Positions 53,871-63,363 of a stretch of 64,000 nt of DNA are shown here, piece by piece. A program made the translations under genes and the position numbers. Every line of letters begins with the position of its first letter. Positions within the stretch are counted from its first letter, which is position 1. Below the pieces are notes generated by a model that ran no database searches, was not told where the DNA came from, and saw only the letters and a list, made by a program, of their open reading frames with translations. Source of the DNA: Alphaproteobacteria bacterium HT1-32 (GTDB lineage: Bacteria > Pseudomonadota > Alphaproteobacteria > Rhodospirillales > HT1-32); NCBI GenBank assembly GCA_009649675.1, contig WJPL01000001.1, positions 2,128,469 to 2,192,468 of the forward strand. The letters run 5' to 3'.

Positions 53871-55319
53871 TTGCCGGACTTTCGACCTATACTCTTTGTT
53901 ATCGGACTGCTGATGGCGACACTGGCCATCGGTATGTGCCTGCCTGCCATCATCGACATTATTCGCGGTGACGATGACTGGAAGGCATTTGCCGCGTCCG
54001 CGGCGGGCACGTTCTTTATCGGTATCAGTCTGATCCTGACCTGTCGCGGCGAGGATATGCGCCTGACCATCCGGCAGGCCTTTCTGCTGACCAGCCTCAG
54101 CTGGGTGGTGCTGACCACCTTTGCCGCCCTGCCTTTCACTTTCTCGAAGCTGGAAATGTCCTATACGGACTCCTTCTTCGAGGCGATGTCAGGCATCACC
54201 ACCACCGGTGCCACGGTGATCACCGGCCTCGATTTTGCGCCGCCGGGCATTCTGCTGTGGCGCGCTGTCCTGCAATGGCTTGGCGGCATCGGAATCATCG
54301 TCATGGCGATTGCGGTTCTGCCGATGCTGCGAGTTGGTGGTATGCAGCTGTTCCGGATGGAAAGCTCCGACCAGTCCGAGAAAGTTTTGCCACGGGCCGC
54401 ACAGATCGCCAGTTCAATTGGCCTGATCTATGTCGGTCTGACACTGGTCTGGGCCGTCATGCTGTGGTTTGCCGGTATGGGCAAGCTGGAGGCCGTGGCC
54501 CACGCGATGACCACCATCGCGACGGCCGGGTTCTCGACGGCGGATGCGTCGATCGGTCATTTCGACAGCGCCGCCATCGACTGGATCATTACCTTCGGCA
54601 TGATCGCCAGTGCGCTGCCTTTTGTGCTTTATCTGCAGGCCTTCCGGGGACAGCCCCTGGCCCTGCTGCGGGATACACAGGTCCGCTGGTTCTTCAGCAT
54701 AGTTGGCGCTGTGATTGCGGCTCTTGTGGTCTGGCAGACCTTTGCAAATGGCGAGCCCTGGTATGACGCACTGCGTTATGTCTCGTTCAATGTGGTGTCG
54801 GTGATGACCGGGACCGGCTATGCGACGGCGGATTACGACCAGTGGGGAACCTTTGCGCTGGTGATGTTCTTTGTCGTCATGTTCATCGGCGGCTGTGCCG
54901 GGTCGACGACCTGCGGCATCAAGATTTTCCGGTTTCAGGTTCTCTATGCCATGGCGGCGGCGCAGATGAAGACGTTGCTGCAGCCGCATGGTGTTTTCAT
55001 ACCTTATTATAACCGCCGGCCGATTTCCGAGACGGTGGGCCTGTCCGTGCTGACCTTCTTCTTTACCTTCGTCTTTTGTTTTGGGGTGCTGGCGATGGGG
55101 CTGGGGCTGGCCGGCCTCGACTTCCTGACGGCGGTTTCCGGCGCGGCGACTGCGATCTCCAATGTCGGTCCGGGCCTTGGCCCGATTATCGGTCCGTCGG
55201 GTAATTTTGCGACCCTGCCGGACAGTGCGAAATGGATGCTCAGCGCGGGCATGCTGATCGGGCGTCTGGAAGTGCTGACCGTATTGATTCTGCTGACCCC
55301 GGCTTTCTGGAAAGAATGA
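53871..55319 (+). CDS. trkH: TrkH-family potassium uptake protein
   Basis: A 482-aa inner-membrane protein with the four-pore-loop repeats of Trk/Ktr transporters; FFEAMSGITTTGATVITGLD is the first pore loop and TMTTIATAGFSTADASI-type, NVVSVMTGTGYATADY and GGCAGSTTCGIKIF the later ones. It imports K+ with a TrkA regulatory subunit, not found here. The start is TTG at 53871, favoured by GGAG six bases upstream and by the N-terminal helix LFVIGLLMATLAIGM that it keeps. It overlaps argE by four bases (ATGA). Confidence 0.93.
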   Translation: MPDFRPILFVIGLLMATLAIGMCLPAIIDIIRGDDDWKAFAASAAGTFFIGISLILTCRGEDMRLTIRQAFLLTSLSWVVLTTFAALPFTFSKLEMSYTDSFFEAMSGITTTGATVITGLDFAPPGILLWRAVLQWLGGIGIIVMAIAVLPMLRVGGMQLFRMESSDQSEKVLPRAAQIASSIGLIYVGLTLVWAVMLWFAGMGKLEAVAHAMTTIATAGFSTADASIGHFDSAAIDWIITFGMIASALPFVLYLQAFRGQPLALLRDTQVRWFFSIVGAVIAALVVWQTFANGEPWYDALRYVSFNVVSVMTGTGYATADYDQWGTFALVMFFVVMFIGGCAGSTTCGIKIFRFQVLYAMAAAQMKTLLQPHGVFIPYYNRRPISETVGLSVLTFFFTFVFCFGVLAMGLGLAGLDFLTAVSGAATAISNVGPGLGPIIGPSGNFATLPDSAKWMLSAGMLIGRLEVLTVLILLTPAFWKE

Positions 55320-56479
55320 TGGACGGACCCCGCTATACCCCGCGTGAGATGATTGCGAAGCTGGTCTCCTTCGATACCACGTCGTCGCGTTCCAACCTGC
55401 CGCTGATTGATTTTGTCCGCGACTATCTCGCTGCCTGGGGCGTCGAAAGCTACGCGGTGCCGAATGACGAGGGCACCAAGGCCAATCTGTATGCGGCTTT
55501 CGGTCCGCTGACGGAGGGCGGCGTGGTGCTCTCCGGTCACACGGATGTGGTGCCGGTCGAAGGCCAGCCCTGGGTCACCGACCCCTGGGAAGTGGTGGAG
55601 AAGGACGGCCGCCTGTTCGGTCGAGGTACGGCAGATATGAAAAGCTTTTCGGCAATCGTTCTGTCCCGTCTGCCGGAGCTTGTGTCACGCCCCCTGAAAC
55701 GCCCGATCTATCTTGCCTTGTCCTATGACGAGGAAGTCGGTTGTTTTGGAGCACCCCGGATGATCCGTGAACTGGTGGACCGTTTTCCGAAACCGGCCCT
55801 CTGTATCGTCGGCGAGCCGAGCATGATGGGCGTGGTCGATGCCCATAAGAGCATTTCAAGTTTTCGCACGACGGTGACCGGTTTTGAGGCGCATTCCGCC
55901 CATACGGACAAGGGTGTGAACGCGGTCGCGATTGCCGCCCGGCTTGTCAGTTTTCTGCATGACATCGCCGATGAATTCCGCAGCCAGGGCCCCTTCAATG
56001 AACGGTTCGACCCGGCTTATACAACGATGGGTGTGAATGTTATCTCCGGCGGCACGGCGAATAACATCGTTGCCCGGGAATGCAGCTTCAACTGGGACTG
56101 CCGGACCATTCCGGGGCAGAGTTCCGCTGACATTCTGGCGCGCCTTGAAGGCCGCGCTGCAGAGATGCTGCCGGCCATGCGGTCCGTTTTCCCGGAGGCT
56201 GATATACAGACCGTGCAACTGGCCTCGGTTCCCGGCCTGATGCCGGAAAGCCCGTCACCGGCGGCAGAACTGGTCCACCGGCTGACCGGGCGCAATGCCA
56301 CGACCACGGTCTCCTATGCGTCAGAGGGCGGACAGTTTCAGGAAGCCGGTCTGTCGACGGTAATCTGCGGACCGGGCAGCATTCTGCAGGCGCATCAGCC
56401 CAACGAATTTATCGACCTGACGGAAATCGAAGCCTGCAACGCCTTCATCGGCAAGCTGATGGACTGGGCAGAGGGCTGA
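55316..56479 (+). CDS. argE: Acetylornithine deacetylase
   Basis: A 387-aa M20-family metallohydrolase. LSGHTDVVPVEGQPW and GRGTADMKSFSAIVL carry the metal-binding histidine and aspartate, and SYDEEVGCFGAP the catalytic glutamates. The pattern matches ArgE, which makes ornithine from N-acetylornithine in arginine synthesis; a related deacylase cannot be excluded. Starts with ATGATG, overlapping the trkH stop, so the two are coupled without an obvious functional reason. Confidence 0.88.
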   Translation: MMDGPRYTPREMIAKLVSFDTTSSRSNLPLIDFVRDYLAAWGVESYAVPNDEGTKANLYAAFGPLTEGGVVLSGHTDVVPVEGQPWVTDPWEVVEKDGRLFGRGTADMKSFSAIVLSRLPELVSRPLKRPIYLALSYDEEVGCFGAPRMIRELVDRFPKPALCIVGEPSMMGVVDAHKSISSFRTTVTGFEAHSAHTDKGVNAVAIAARLVSFLHDIADEFRSQGPFNERFDPAYTTMGVNVISGGTANNIVARECSFNWDCRTIPGQSSADILARLEGRAAEMLPAMRSVFPEADIQTVQLASVPGLMPESPSPAAELVHRLTGRNATTTVSYASEGGQFQEAGLSTVICGPGSILQAHQPNEFIDLTEIEACNAFIGKLMDWAEG

Positions 56480-56497
56480 CCTTCAGCCCTCTGATCT

Positions 56498-57352
56498 TCA
56501 GCCCCGTTCCTCGACCCGGCTGAGGATGCCCGTCAGGGTTTCGACGAAGGCATCCGTCGCTTCATACATCACCCAGTGACCGGCTTTCGGGATGACATGG
56601 AATTCTGCATCCGGCTGAACCCGGCGCAGCATGTCCCGGCGCATATCGATGCGCGGGATGGCCGTTGCATCCAGTGCGCCCCAGATTCCGGCAATCGGTG
56701 CGATGATGTCCGGCAGCTTCCGGGCCAGCGTGTCCGTGCCGGAAATGGGCCGGCTTTTTGTGCGGGCGCGTCCGGTGTTGGTGACCTGCATATGCATGGC
56801 CAGCTCATCAATGGCATCCGGGTCGGCCAGCATCAGCTCGGCCAGATTGTGACGGTGGACATCCAGCTTCTGCTGCTCTGTCATATGACGTCGGCGCGGC
56901 CGCAGGTCGATTCCGGCAACACGCGGCAGCCCGAGGCCACCGGCGCCGATCATCGTATAGGAGCGGGCACGCTCTCCCAGAAAGGCAGCAGAGTAGCCGG
57001 ACAGAATTGATCCGAAAGAGAACCCGGCGATATGTGGTCGCTCACCCGGTTCCAGAATCTGATTGAGGCCGGTGACGCAGACTTGCGCCAGCCCTTCAGC
57101 TGTATGTGGTTCCGGCGGAACTTCTGAATCACCCATGCCGGGCAGGTCCGGAACCAGCAGCCGGTAACGCTTTGACAGGGGCTCGATACAGCGAACCCAG
57201 TGTATCCAGCTGCCATAGCCGCCATGCATCAGCACCAGCGGATCACCCTTCCCCCAGCTGCGCCAGACCATATGTCCGTCACCGCAGGGCGTGTGAAGAT
57301 GTGAAGCTGTACCGTCGAGGTCGTCGAGAATTTTCAAAGGATCAGTGCTCAT
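56498..57352 (-). CDS. Alpha/beta-hydrolase
   Basis: A 284-aa alpha/beta-hydrolase-fold protein. The oxyanion-hole region is LMHGGYGSWIHW, the nucleophile elbow GFSFGSILSGY places the catalytic serine, and the histidine is in KAGHWVMYEATD. Related proteins hydrolyse esters or carbon-carbon bonds of aromatic ring-cleavage products; no pathway genes are near. Convergent with argE. Confidence 0.85.
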   Translation of the reverse strand: MSTDPLKILDDLDGTASHLHTPCGDGHMVWRSWGKGDPLVLMHGGYGSWIHWVRCIEPLSKRYRLLVPDLPGMGDSEVPPEPHTAEGLAQVCVTGLNQILEPGERPHIAGFSFGSILSGYSAAFLGERARSYTMIGAGGLGLPRVAGIDLRPRRRHMTEQQKLDVHRHNLAELMLADPDAIDELAMHMQVTNTGRARTKSRPISGTDTLARKLPDIIAPIAGIWGALDATAIPRIDMRRDMLRRVQPDAEFHVIPKAGHWVMYEATDAFVETLTGILSRVEERG

Positions 57353-57464
57353 TCCATGGCGATATGCTAAAGACCGGACAAAATCAAGTGGACCATGAAA
57401 ACAAGATGTTATTCGATGGCCACCTGATCTTCGGTAACTGCTGTTTTTTCAATGGGAGAGTAAC

Positions 57465-58373
57465 GTGAGCGAATCATCAAAAAAGGTTGGGTTTGTCGGC
57501 ATTGGCAACATGGGCGGGCATATGGCCGCCAATCTGGTGAAGGCGGGGCACAGTGTTTGCGTTACCGACGCCAGTGAAAAAGTTGTCAGCGAGTTTCTGG
57601 ACCGTTGCCCGACCGCAACGAAGGCCGCCAGCCTGAAAGACCTTGCGGCGCAGTCTGAAATTATCATCACCATGCTGCCGCAGATCGATATCGTGAAGTC
57701 GGTTCTGTTTGGTGATGGCGGTGATTCGCTGATTGCCGGATTCGCGCCGGGCAAGCTGCTGATCGACATGTCCTCATCCGACCCGATGAAAACCCGCGAC
57801 CTGCAGGCCGATCTCGCCGGGCGCGGGTTTGATTTCATCGATGCCCCGGTATCCGGCGGTATCAAGGGCGCAGAAGCCGGTTCGCTGGCAATCATGACCG
57901 GCGGGTCGGCTGATCTGGTCGACCGGGCCGAGTCCGTTCTGCAGGCGATGGGTGCCAATGTGTACCGTTGTGGCGGTCCGGGTGCCGGACAGGCGACCAA
58001 GGCACTGAACAATCTTGTCAATGCTGTCGGCATGGTCGCCACGATCGAGACGCTGCTGATGGGCAAGGAATTCGGCCTCGATCTGGATAATTTCACGGAT
58101 GTGGTGAATGCCTCGACAGGCCGTAACGGTACGACCGAGCGCAAGGTGAAGCAGTTCTTCCTGCCCCATACCTTCAATTCCGGGTTCTCCATGGACCTGA
58201 TGGTTAAGGATATCACCACGGCGATGCGGATCGGTGAAGATGCGGGGCTGCCCAATAGTGTCCTGACCACGGGCGTGAAAGCCTGGCTGGAGGCTCAGAA
58301 AGACCTGGGTGCCGGCCATGATCATTGTGAAATCTCTGCCTGGATGGAAAAAATCTCGGGCCGGACGCTTTAA
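57465..58373 (+). CDS. 3-hydroxyisobutyrate-dehydrogenase-like NAD(P) oxidoreductase
   Basis: A 302-aa beta-hydroxyacid dehydrogenase. The Rossmann motif is VGFVGIGNMGGHMAANL, the substrate-binding segment IDAPVSGGIKGAEAGSL, and the catalytic lysine in GAGQATKALNNL. The family oxidises 3-hydroxyisobutyrate or related 3-hydroxyacids, or reduces tartronate semialdehyde. Start GTG at 57465 with GGGAGAG. It may belong to valine breakdown, but no other such genes are near. A second, more divergent family member lies at 63364. Confidence 0.88.
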   Translation: MSESSKKVGFVGIGNMGGHMAANLVKAGHSVCVTDASEKVVSEFLDRCPTATKAASLKDLAAQSEIIITMLPQIDIVKSVLFGDGGDSLIAGFAPGKLLIDMSSSDPMKTRDLQADLAGRGFDFIDAPVSGGIKGAEAGSLAIMTGGSADLVDRAESVLQAMGANVYRCGGPGAGQATKALNNLVNAVGMVATIETLLMGKEFGLDLDNFTDVVNASTGRNGTTERKVKQFFLPHTFNSGFSMDLMVKDITTAMRIGEDAGLPNSVLTTGVKAWLEAQKDLGAGHDHCEISAWMEKISGRTL

Positions 58374-58397
58374 GCGGGTCAGAGCATTTATCCGCAA

Positions 58398-58440
58398 CAT
58401 GTCATCCCGGCAGCGACCTGTCGTTTGACGGGATGACATG
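58398..58440. repeat. REP-like palindrome with CATGTCATCCCG arms
   Basis: CATGTCATCCCG at 58398-58409 pairs perfectly with CGGGATGACATG at 58429-58440 (12 bp) in the gap after the dehydrogenase. It shares the TCATCCCG/CGGGATGA core with the palindrome at 23041-23076. Confidence 0.6.
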
Positions 58441-58629
58441 ATGTGGTTGTCTGGAGGGGCAGGTGTTTTGACTGGCTTATGTGATGAAGCACTGTCCCCG
58501 GTCGTGAAGATCAGGCTGATTTGCCGTGACCCCGAATAGTTTTCCACAGGCTATGCCCCGTTTTCGGTCGATTCTCCGGGGAGGGCGGGTATAAAGGCCG
58601 CGACTTTCAGCCCTTCAGGAGCTTTACCT

Positions 58630-60636
58630 ATGCCCGATTCTTCGTCCGCGGCTACCGCGACCCACGAAGAGATGGCGAATGCCATCCGTTTTCTTGCTGC
58701 CGACGCTGTTCAGAAAGCCAATTCTGGTCATCCGGGAATGCCGATGGGCATGGCGGATGTGGCGACGGTTCTGTTCAAGGATTTCATGAAGTTTGATCCG
58801 ACGGCTCCGAACTGGGCTGACCGGGATCGCTTCGTGTTGTCGGCGGGGCACGGCTCGATGCTGCTTTATGCCGTTCTTCACCTGACGGGCTATCCGGATA
58901 TGACGAAGGCGCAGCTCGAGAATTTCCGCCAGCTTGGCAGCATCACCGCCGGTCATCCGGAATATGGTCATGCAACCGGCATCGAGACGACCACCGGCCC
59001 GCTGGGGCAGGGGATCGCAACCTCCGTCGGTATGGCGCTGGCCGAACGCATGATGGCCGCCCGCTTCGGTGACAATCTGGTCGATCATTATACCTATGTC
59101 ATCGCCGGTGACGGGTGCCTGATGGAGGGCATCAGTCATGAAGCCGTGTCGATGGCCGGGCATCTCGGCCTTGGCCGTCTGATCGTCCTGTTTGATGACA
59201 ATTCGATTTCCATCGACGGTTCTACCGACCTGTCCGTCTCTGATGATCAGCCTGCCCGGTTCAAGGCATCCGGCTGGCATGTACAGTCCATTGACGGTCA
59301 TGACCCGGAAGCCATCGCGAAGGCGATCAAGGCGGCGCAGCGTCAGAAGGGCAAGCCGTCGCTGATCTGCTGCAAGACCACCATCGGTTTCGGGGCGCCG
59401 ACAAAAGCCGGTACTTCCGCAACCCACGGCGCGCCGCTCGGCCCGGATGAAATTGCCGGTGCCCGCAAGGCGCTGAACTGGCCGCATGCACCGTTTGAAA
59501 TCCCGGCCAGTGTCAAGGAAGCCTGGGAACAGTCCGGCAAGCGCGGCAAGGCAGCCCGCACCGCCTGGGAAAAGAAGCTGGCGAAGGCAGATGCCGGCCT
59601 GCGTGATGAATTTGTCCGGGTTTCGACCGGCAAGCTGCATGACGGTTTCAAAGCCGCCGTGAATGCCCACAAGAAGCTGATGTCGGAAACCGCACCGAAG
59701 CTGGCGACTCGTGTGGCCTCCCAGAAAGCCATTGAGGCGATCTTCCCGGTGATGCCGGAAATGGCTGGTGGTTCTGCCGATCTGACGGGTTCAAACAATA
59801 CCAAGGTTGCCGGTCAGAATCCGGTCAGCCGTGACGATTTCTCCGGGGCCTACATCTATTACGGTGTCCGTGAACATGGTATGGCCGCGGCGATGAATGG
59901 CATCTCGCTGCATGGTGGTTTCCGTCCCTATGGCGGGACCTTCATGGTCTTTACCGATTACTGCCGTCCCTCGATCCGTCTGTCGGCACTGATGCAGCAG
60001 CCGGTTGTCTATGTCATGACCCATGATTCCATCGGACTTGGCGAAGATGGCCCGACCCATCAGCCGGTCGAGCATCTGGCCAGCCTGCGGGCCATGCCGA
60101 ATGTCATGGTGATGCGTCCCTGCGACGTGGTCGAGACCATGGAATGCTGGGCGCTGGCGCTGGAATCAACGGATGCCCCGTCTGTTCTGGCTCTCACCCG
60201 TCAGGGCCTGCCGACCATCCGCACCCTGCACACGGAAGAGAACCTTTCCGGTCGCGGTGCCTATGTGATGTTTGAAGCGGAAGGTGGCCCCCGTGCGGCA
60301 ACCATTCTGGCAACCGGTTCTGAAGTTGAACTGGCTGTTGCAGCCCGTGCCGAACTGCAGGCTGCGGGTATCCCGACGGCGGTTGTCTCCATGCCCTGTC
60401 AGGAACTGTTCGACCGGCAGGACGCAGCCTACAAGGCTTCCGTTCTTGGTGCGCCGGGCAGCCTCCGGGTGTCAGTCGAGGCGGGCATCACCTGGGGCTG
60501 GGAGCGTTATCTCGGTGACAATGGTGTCGCGATCGGCATGACCGGCTTCGGCGCCTCTGCGCCTGCAGATCAGCTTTACAAGCATTTCGGCATCACGTCG
60601 GATGCCGTGGTGGAAGCGGTGAAGGCACGGGTCTGA
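58630..60636 (+). CDS. tkt: Transketolase
   Basis: A 668-aa thiamine-diphosphate enzyme of the pentose phosphate and Calvin cycles. [20 protein letters not shown] is the N-terminal signature, the thiamine-diphosphate motif GDG-x-N appears as [10 protein letters not shown] with DDNSIS, and the C-terminal pyrimidine domain has [15 protein letters not shown]. It moves two-carbon units between sugar phosphates. First gene of a tkt-pgk-fba cluster; its TGA overlaps the pgk ATG. Confidence 0.97.
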   Translation: MPDSSSAATATHEEMANAIRFLAADAVQKANSGHPGMPMGMADVATVLFKDFMKFDPTAPNWADRDRFVLSAGHGSMLLYAVLHLTGYPDMTKAQLENFRQLGSITAGHPEYGHATGIETTTGPLGQGIATSVGMALAERMMAARFGDNLVDHYTYVIAGDGCLMEGISHEAVSMAGHLGLGRLIVLFDDNSISIDGSTDLSVSDDQPARFKASGWHVQSIDGHDPEAIAKAIKAAQRQKGKPSLICCKTTIGFGAPTKAGTSATHGAPLGPDEIAGARKALNWPHAPFEIPASVKEAWEQSGKRGKAARTAWEKKLAKADAGLRDEFVRVSTGKLHDGFKAAVNAHKKLMSETAPKLATRVASQKAIEAIFPVMPEMAGGSADLTGSNNTKVAGQNPVSRDDFSGAYIYYGVREHGMAAAMNGISLHGGFRPYGGTFMVFTDYCRPSIRLSALMQQPVVYVMTHDSIGLGEDGPTHQPVEHLASLRAMPNVMVMRPCDVVETMECWALALESTDAPSVLALTRQGLPTIRTLHTEENLSGRGAYVMFEAEGGPRAATILATGSEVELAVAARAELQAAGIPTAVVSMPCQELFDRQDAAYKASVLGAPGSLRVSVEAGITWGWERYLGDNGVAIGMTGFGASAPADQLYKHFGITSDAVVEAVKARV

Positions 60637-61829
60637 TGAGCGACTTCAACACCATTGATGATCTGGATGTCAAAGGTAAGACTGTCCTTGTTCGCGCCGA
60701 TCTGAACGTGCCGATGCAGAATGGGGTTATCTCTGATGACACCCGTATTCGCCGCTTTGTCCCGACGGCGAAAGATCTTGCGGCGGCAGGTGCAAAGGTT
60801 GTGATCCTGTCCCATTTCGGCCGGCCCAAGGGCAAGGTTGATCCGGCCAGCTCACTGAAGCCGCTGGCTGGCCCGTTGTCTGAGGCGCTTGGTGCGCCGG
60901 TGGCGTTCGGTGACGACTGCATCGGCACACCGGCCCGGGCAGTGATTGGCAATTGTGCACCCGGCGGCTTTGTGCTGCTGGAGAATCTCCGCTTTCATGG
61001 CGGCGAGGAAGCCAACGATAACGATTTTGCCGATGCGCTGGCGGAACTCGGTGACATCTTCGTCAATGACGGGTTTTCGGTTTCGCACCGTGCCCATGCT
61101 TCTGTCGAAGGCCTCGCCCGGCGGCTGCCGAATGCAGCAGGGCGTCTGATGCAGACGGAACTGGATGCATTGCAGAAGGCGCTGGGTAATCCGGAACGTC
61201 CGGTCTGTGCCATCGTCGGTGGTTCCAAGGTTTCGACGAAACTCGATCTGCTGGGCAACCTGGTCGGCCGGGTCGACAAGCTGGTGATCGGCGGCGGCAT
61301 GGCGAATACCTTTCTGGCCGCACTGGGAACGGATATCGGCAAGTCGCTTTGCGAACATGAAATGCTGGATACGGCCCGCGCCATCATGGGCAAGGCCGAT
61401 GCGGCGGGATGCGAGATTGTACTGCCGCGTGATGCCGTTGTTGCTGCAACGCTGTCAGAAGGGGTCGAAACCGATGTTGTTGAAGTCGGTGGCGTGCCGT
61501 CCGACAAGATGATTCTTGATGTCGGGCCAATGGCTGCAGCATCTCTCTGTGATTTGCTGGAGACCTGCAAGACACTGGTCTGGAACGGCCCGCTCGGTGC
61601 GTTCGAGTTCAAACCGTTCGACGAAGGCACCAATGCGGTTGCCCGGAAGGCGGCAGAGCTGACCCGCGACGGCCGCTTGCTCAGCGTTGCCGGTGGGGGC
61701 GACACGGTATCTGCACTGGCGACGGCTGGTGTTCAGGAACAGTTCACTTATGTATCATCAGCAGGTGGTGCCTTTCTGGAATGGCTGGAAGGCAAGACGC
61801 TTCCGGGTGTCGCCGCGCTGGAAAGGTAA
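60636..61829 (+). CDS. pgk: Phosphoglycerate kinase
   Basis: A 397-aa glycolytic and gluconeogenic enzyme. [21 protein letters not shown] is the N-terminal signature, [13 protein letters not shown] binds 3-phosphoglycerate, and [11 protein letters not shown] near the C-terminus binds the nucleotide. It is coupled to tkt by overlapping stop and start. The gap gene, often between tkt and pgk in related organisms, is absent here. Confidence 0.97.
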   Translation: MSDFNTIDDLDVKGKTVLVRADLNVPMQNGVISDDTRIRRFVPTAKDLAAAGAKVVILSHFGRPKGKVDPASSLKPLAGPLSEALGAPVAFGDDCIGTPARAVIGNCAPGGFVLLENLRFHGGEEANDNDFADALAELGDIFVNDGFSVSHRAHASVEGLARRLPNAAGRLMQTELDALQKALGNPERPVCAIVGGSKVSTKLDLLGNLVGRVDKLVIGGGMANTFLAALGTDIGKSLCEHEMLDTARAIMGKADAAGCEIVLPRDAVVAATLSEGVETDVVEVGGVPSDKMILDVGPMAAASLCDLLETCKTLVWNGPLGAFEFKPFDEGTNAVARKAAELTRDGRLLSVAGGGDTVSALATAGVQEQFTYVSSAGGAFLEWLEGKTLPGVAALER

Positions 61830-61887
61830 TCACGACCGGGAGGGCAGCCCCAAGCGATAGCCCCCCATTTACGAACGGGAGAGAAAA

Positions 61888-62973
61888 ATGGCTTTGATTT
61901 CAATGCGTCAGATGCTGGACCACGCAGCCGAACATGGTTACGGCGTGCCAGCCTTCAACATCAACAATATGGAACAGATGCTGTCGATCATGTCGGCGGC
62001 CTCCAAAACCGAGTCGCCGGTTATTCTGCAGGCCAGCCGCGGTGCCCGCGCTTACGCCAATGATATTGTGCTGCGCCACCTCATTCAGGCGGCTGTTGAA
62101 ATGTACCCGGATATCCCGGTCTGCATGCATCAGGATCACGGTAATAATTCCGCCACCTGCTTCTCTGCCATTCAGAACGGCTTCACCTCCGTCATGATGG
62201 ACGGCTCGCTGGAAGAAGATGGCAAGACCCCGGCTTCCTACGACTATAATGTCGAAGTCACGGCGAAGGTCGCTGAGACCGCGCATCAGGTTGGTGTGTC
62301 TGTTGAGGGTGAACTGGGCTGCCTTGGTTCGCTTGAGACCGGCGAAGGCGAGAAGGAAGACGGTCACGGCTTCGAGGGCAAGCTCGACAAGGATATGCTG
62401 CTGACCGATCCGGAACAGGCCGCCGATTTCATCAGCCGTACCCATTGCGATGCGCTGGCCGTTGCCATCGGCACCAGCCACGGCGCCTATAAGTTTTCCC
62501 GCAAGCCGACCGGCGACATTCTCGCCATGAACGTCATCAAGGCGATTCACGAGAAGCTGCCGGACACGCATCTGGTCATGCATGGCTCTTCTTCCGTACC
62601 GCAGGACCTGCAGGACATCATCAACGAGTTTGGTGGTGAAATGCCGCAGACCTATGGTGTGCCGGTTGAGGAAATCGTCGAAGGCATCAAGTTCGGTGTC
62701 CGTAAGATCAACATCGACACCGACAACCGGATGGCCATCACCGGCATGTACCGGAAAGTCGCTGCCGAGAAGAAAGCGGAAATCGATCCCCGGGCCTTCA
62801 ACAAGCCGGCCATCGCCGCGATGGAGAAAGTCTGCATCGCACGGTTTGAATCCTTCAACACCGCCGGTCAGGCCAGCAAGCTGAAAGCCATCCCGCTCTC
62901 CGACATGGCCGCCCGCTACGCCTCCGGCTCGCTGGCCCCGTCAGTCAAGCAGTCACAGGCTGCTGCACAGTAA
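61888..62973 (+). CDS. fba: Fructose-bisphosphate aldolase, class II
   Basis: A 361-aa zinc-dependent aldolase. [19 protein letters not shown] at the N-terminus, metal-binding histidines in [10 protein letters not shown], and [11 protein letters not shown] and [10 protein letters not shown] are diagnostic. It splits fructose-1,6-bisphosphate and, in the Calvin-type class, sedoheptulose-bisphosphate. GGGAGAG lies upstream of the ATG. A strong terminator follows, so the operon ends here. Confidence 0.97.
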   Translation: MALISMRQMLDHAAEHGYGVPAFNINNMEQMLSIMSAASKTESPVILQASRGARAYANDIVLRHLIQAAVEMYPDIPVCMHQDHGNNSATCFSAIQNGFTSVMMDGSLEEDGKTPASYDYNVEVTAKVAETAHQVGVSVEGELGCLGSLETGEGEKEDGHGFEGKLDKDMLLTDPEQAADFISRTHCDALAVAIGTSHGAYKFSRKPTGDILAMNVIKAIHEKLPDTHLVMHGSSSVPQDLQDIINEFGGEMPQTYGVPVEEIVEGIKFGVRKINIDTDNRMAITGMYRKVAAEKKAEIDPRAFNKPAIAAMEKVCIARFESFNTAGQASKLKAIPLSDMAARYASGSLAPSVKQSQAAAQ

Positions 62974-62994
62974 GTACAGGTTACCGTGTTATCC

Positions 62995-63039
62995 AAAACC
63001 CGTTGTTCCGGATCAGTTTCGGGACAACGGGTTTTTTTT
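62995..63039 (+). terminator. Strong Rho-independent terminator after fba
   Basis: AAAACCCGTTGT at 62995-63006 pairs with ACAACGGGTTTT, extended by CCG/CGG, and eight T residues follow at 63032-63039. It lies 22 bases after the fba stop. Confidence 0.95.
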
Positions 63040-63087
63040 ATGCCTTTCAGAACTCCTCTGACATCACTGTGAGGATTGCCGGGAAAG

Positions 63088-63270
63088 ATCCTGAAACGAG
63101 TTCAGGATGAGGCTGGCAGGGCTGACAACCAAGGCTGGCTGTAAAAGGCCGGGGTCAGATGTCTTGCCCCTTCTCTTTTTCGCTCCTTTTTCCCTCATCC
63201 TGAATCCAGTTCAGGATCCCTCACAATTGACACTCCGGCTGTTGTCGGACGTTCCTGAAACGAGTTCAGG
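63088..63270. repeat. Three short palindromes of one family (CCTGAA...TTCAGG)
   Basis: Copies at 63088-63108 and 63197-63217 (both ATCCTGAA...TTCAGGAT, 21 bases) and 63252-63270 (CCTGAA...TTCAGG). They form small hairpins in the intergenic stretch between fba and the next gene. The rest of 62974-63363 shows no gene. They look like repetitive extragenic palindromes. Confidence 0.6.
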
Positions 63271-63363
63271 GCAGGGAGGGGTAATATGATCTGTGGTTAC
63301 GCTCAGGTCTTTGCTTTCGGGTGGAAAGCCGGATGATGTGGGCAATGAACGGGAGAATGACGG

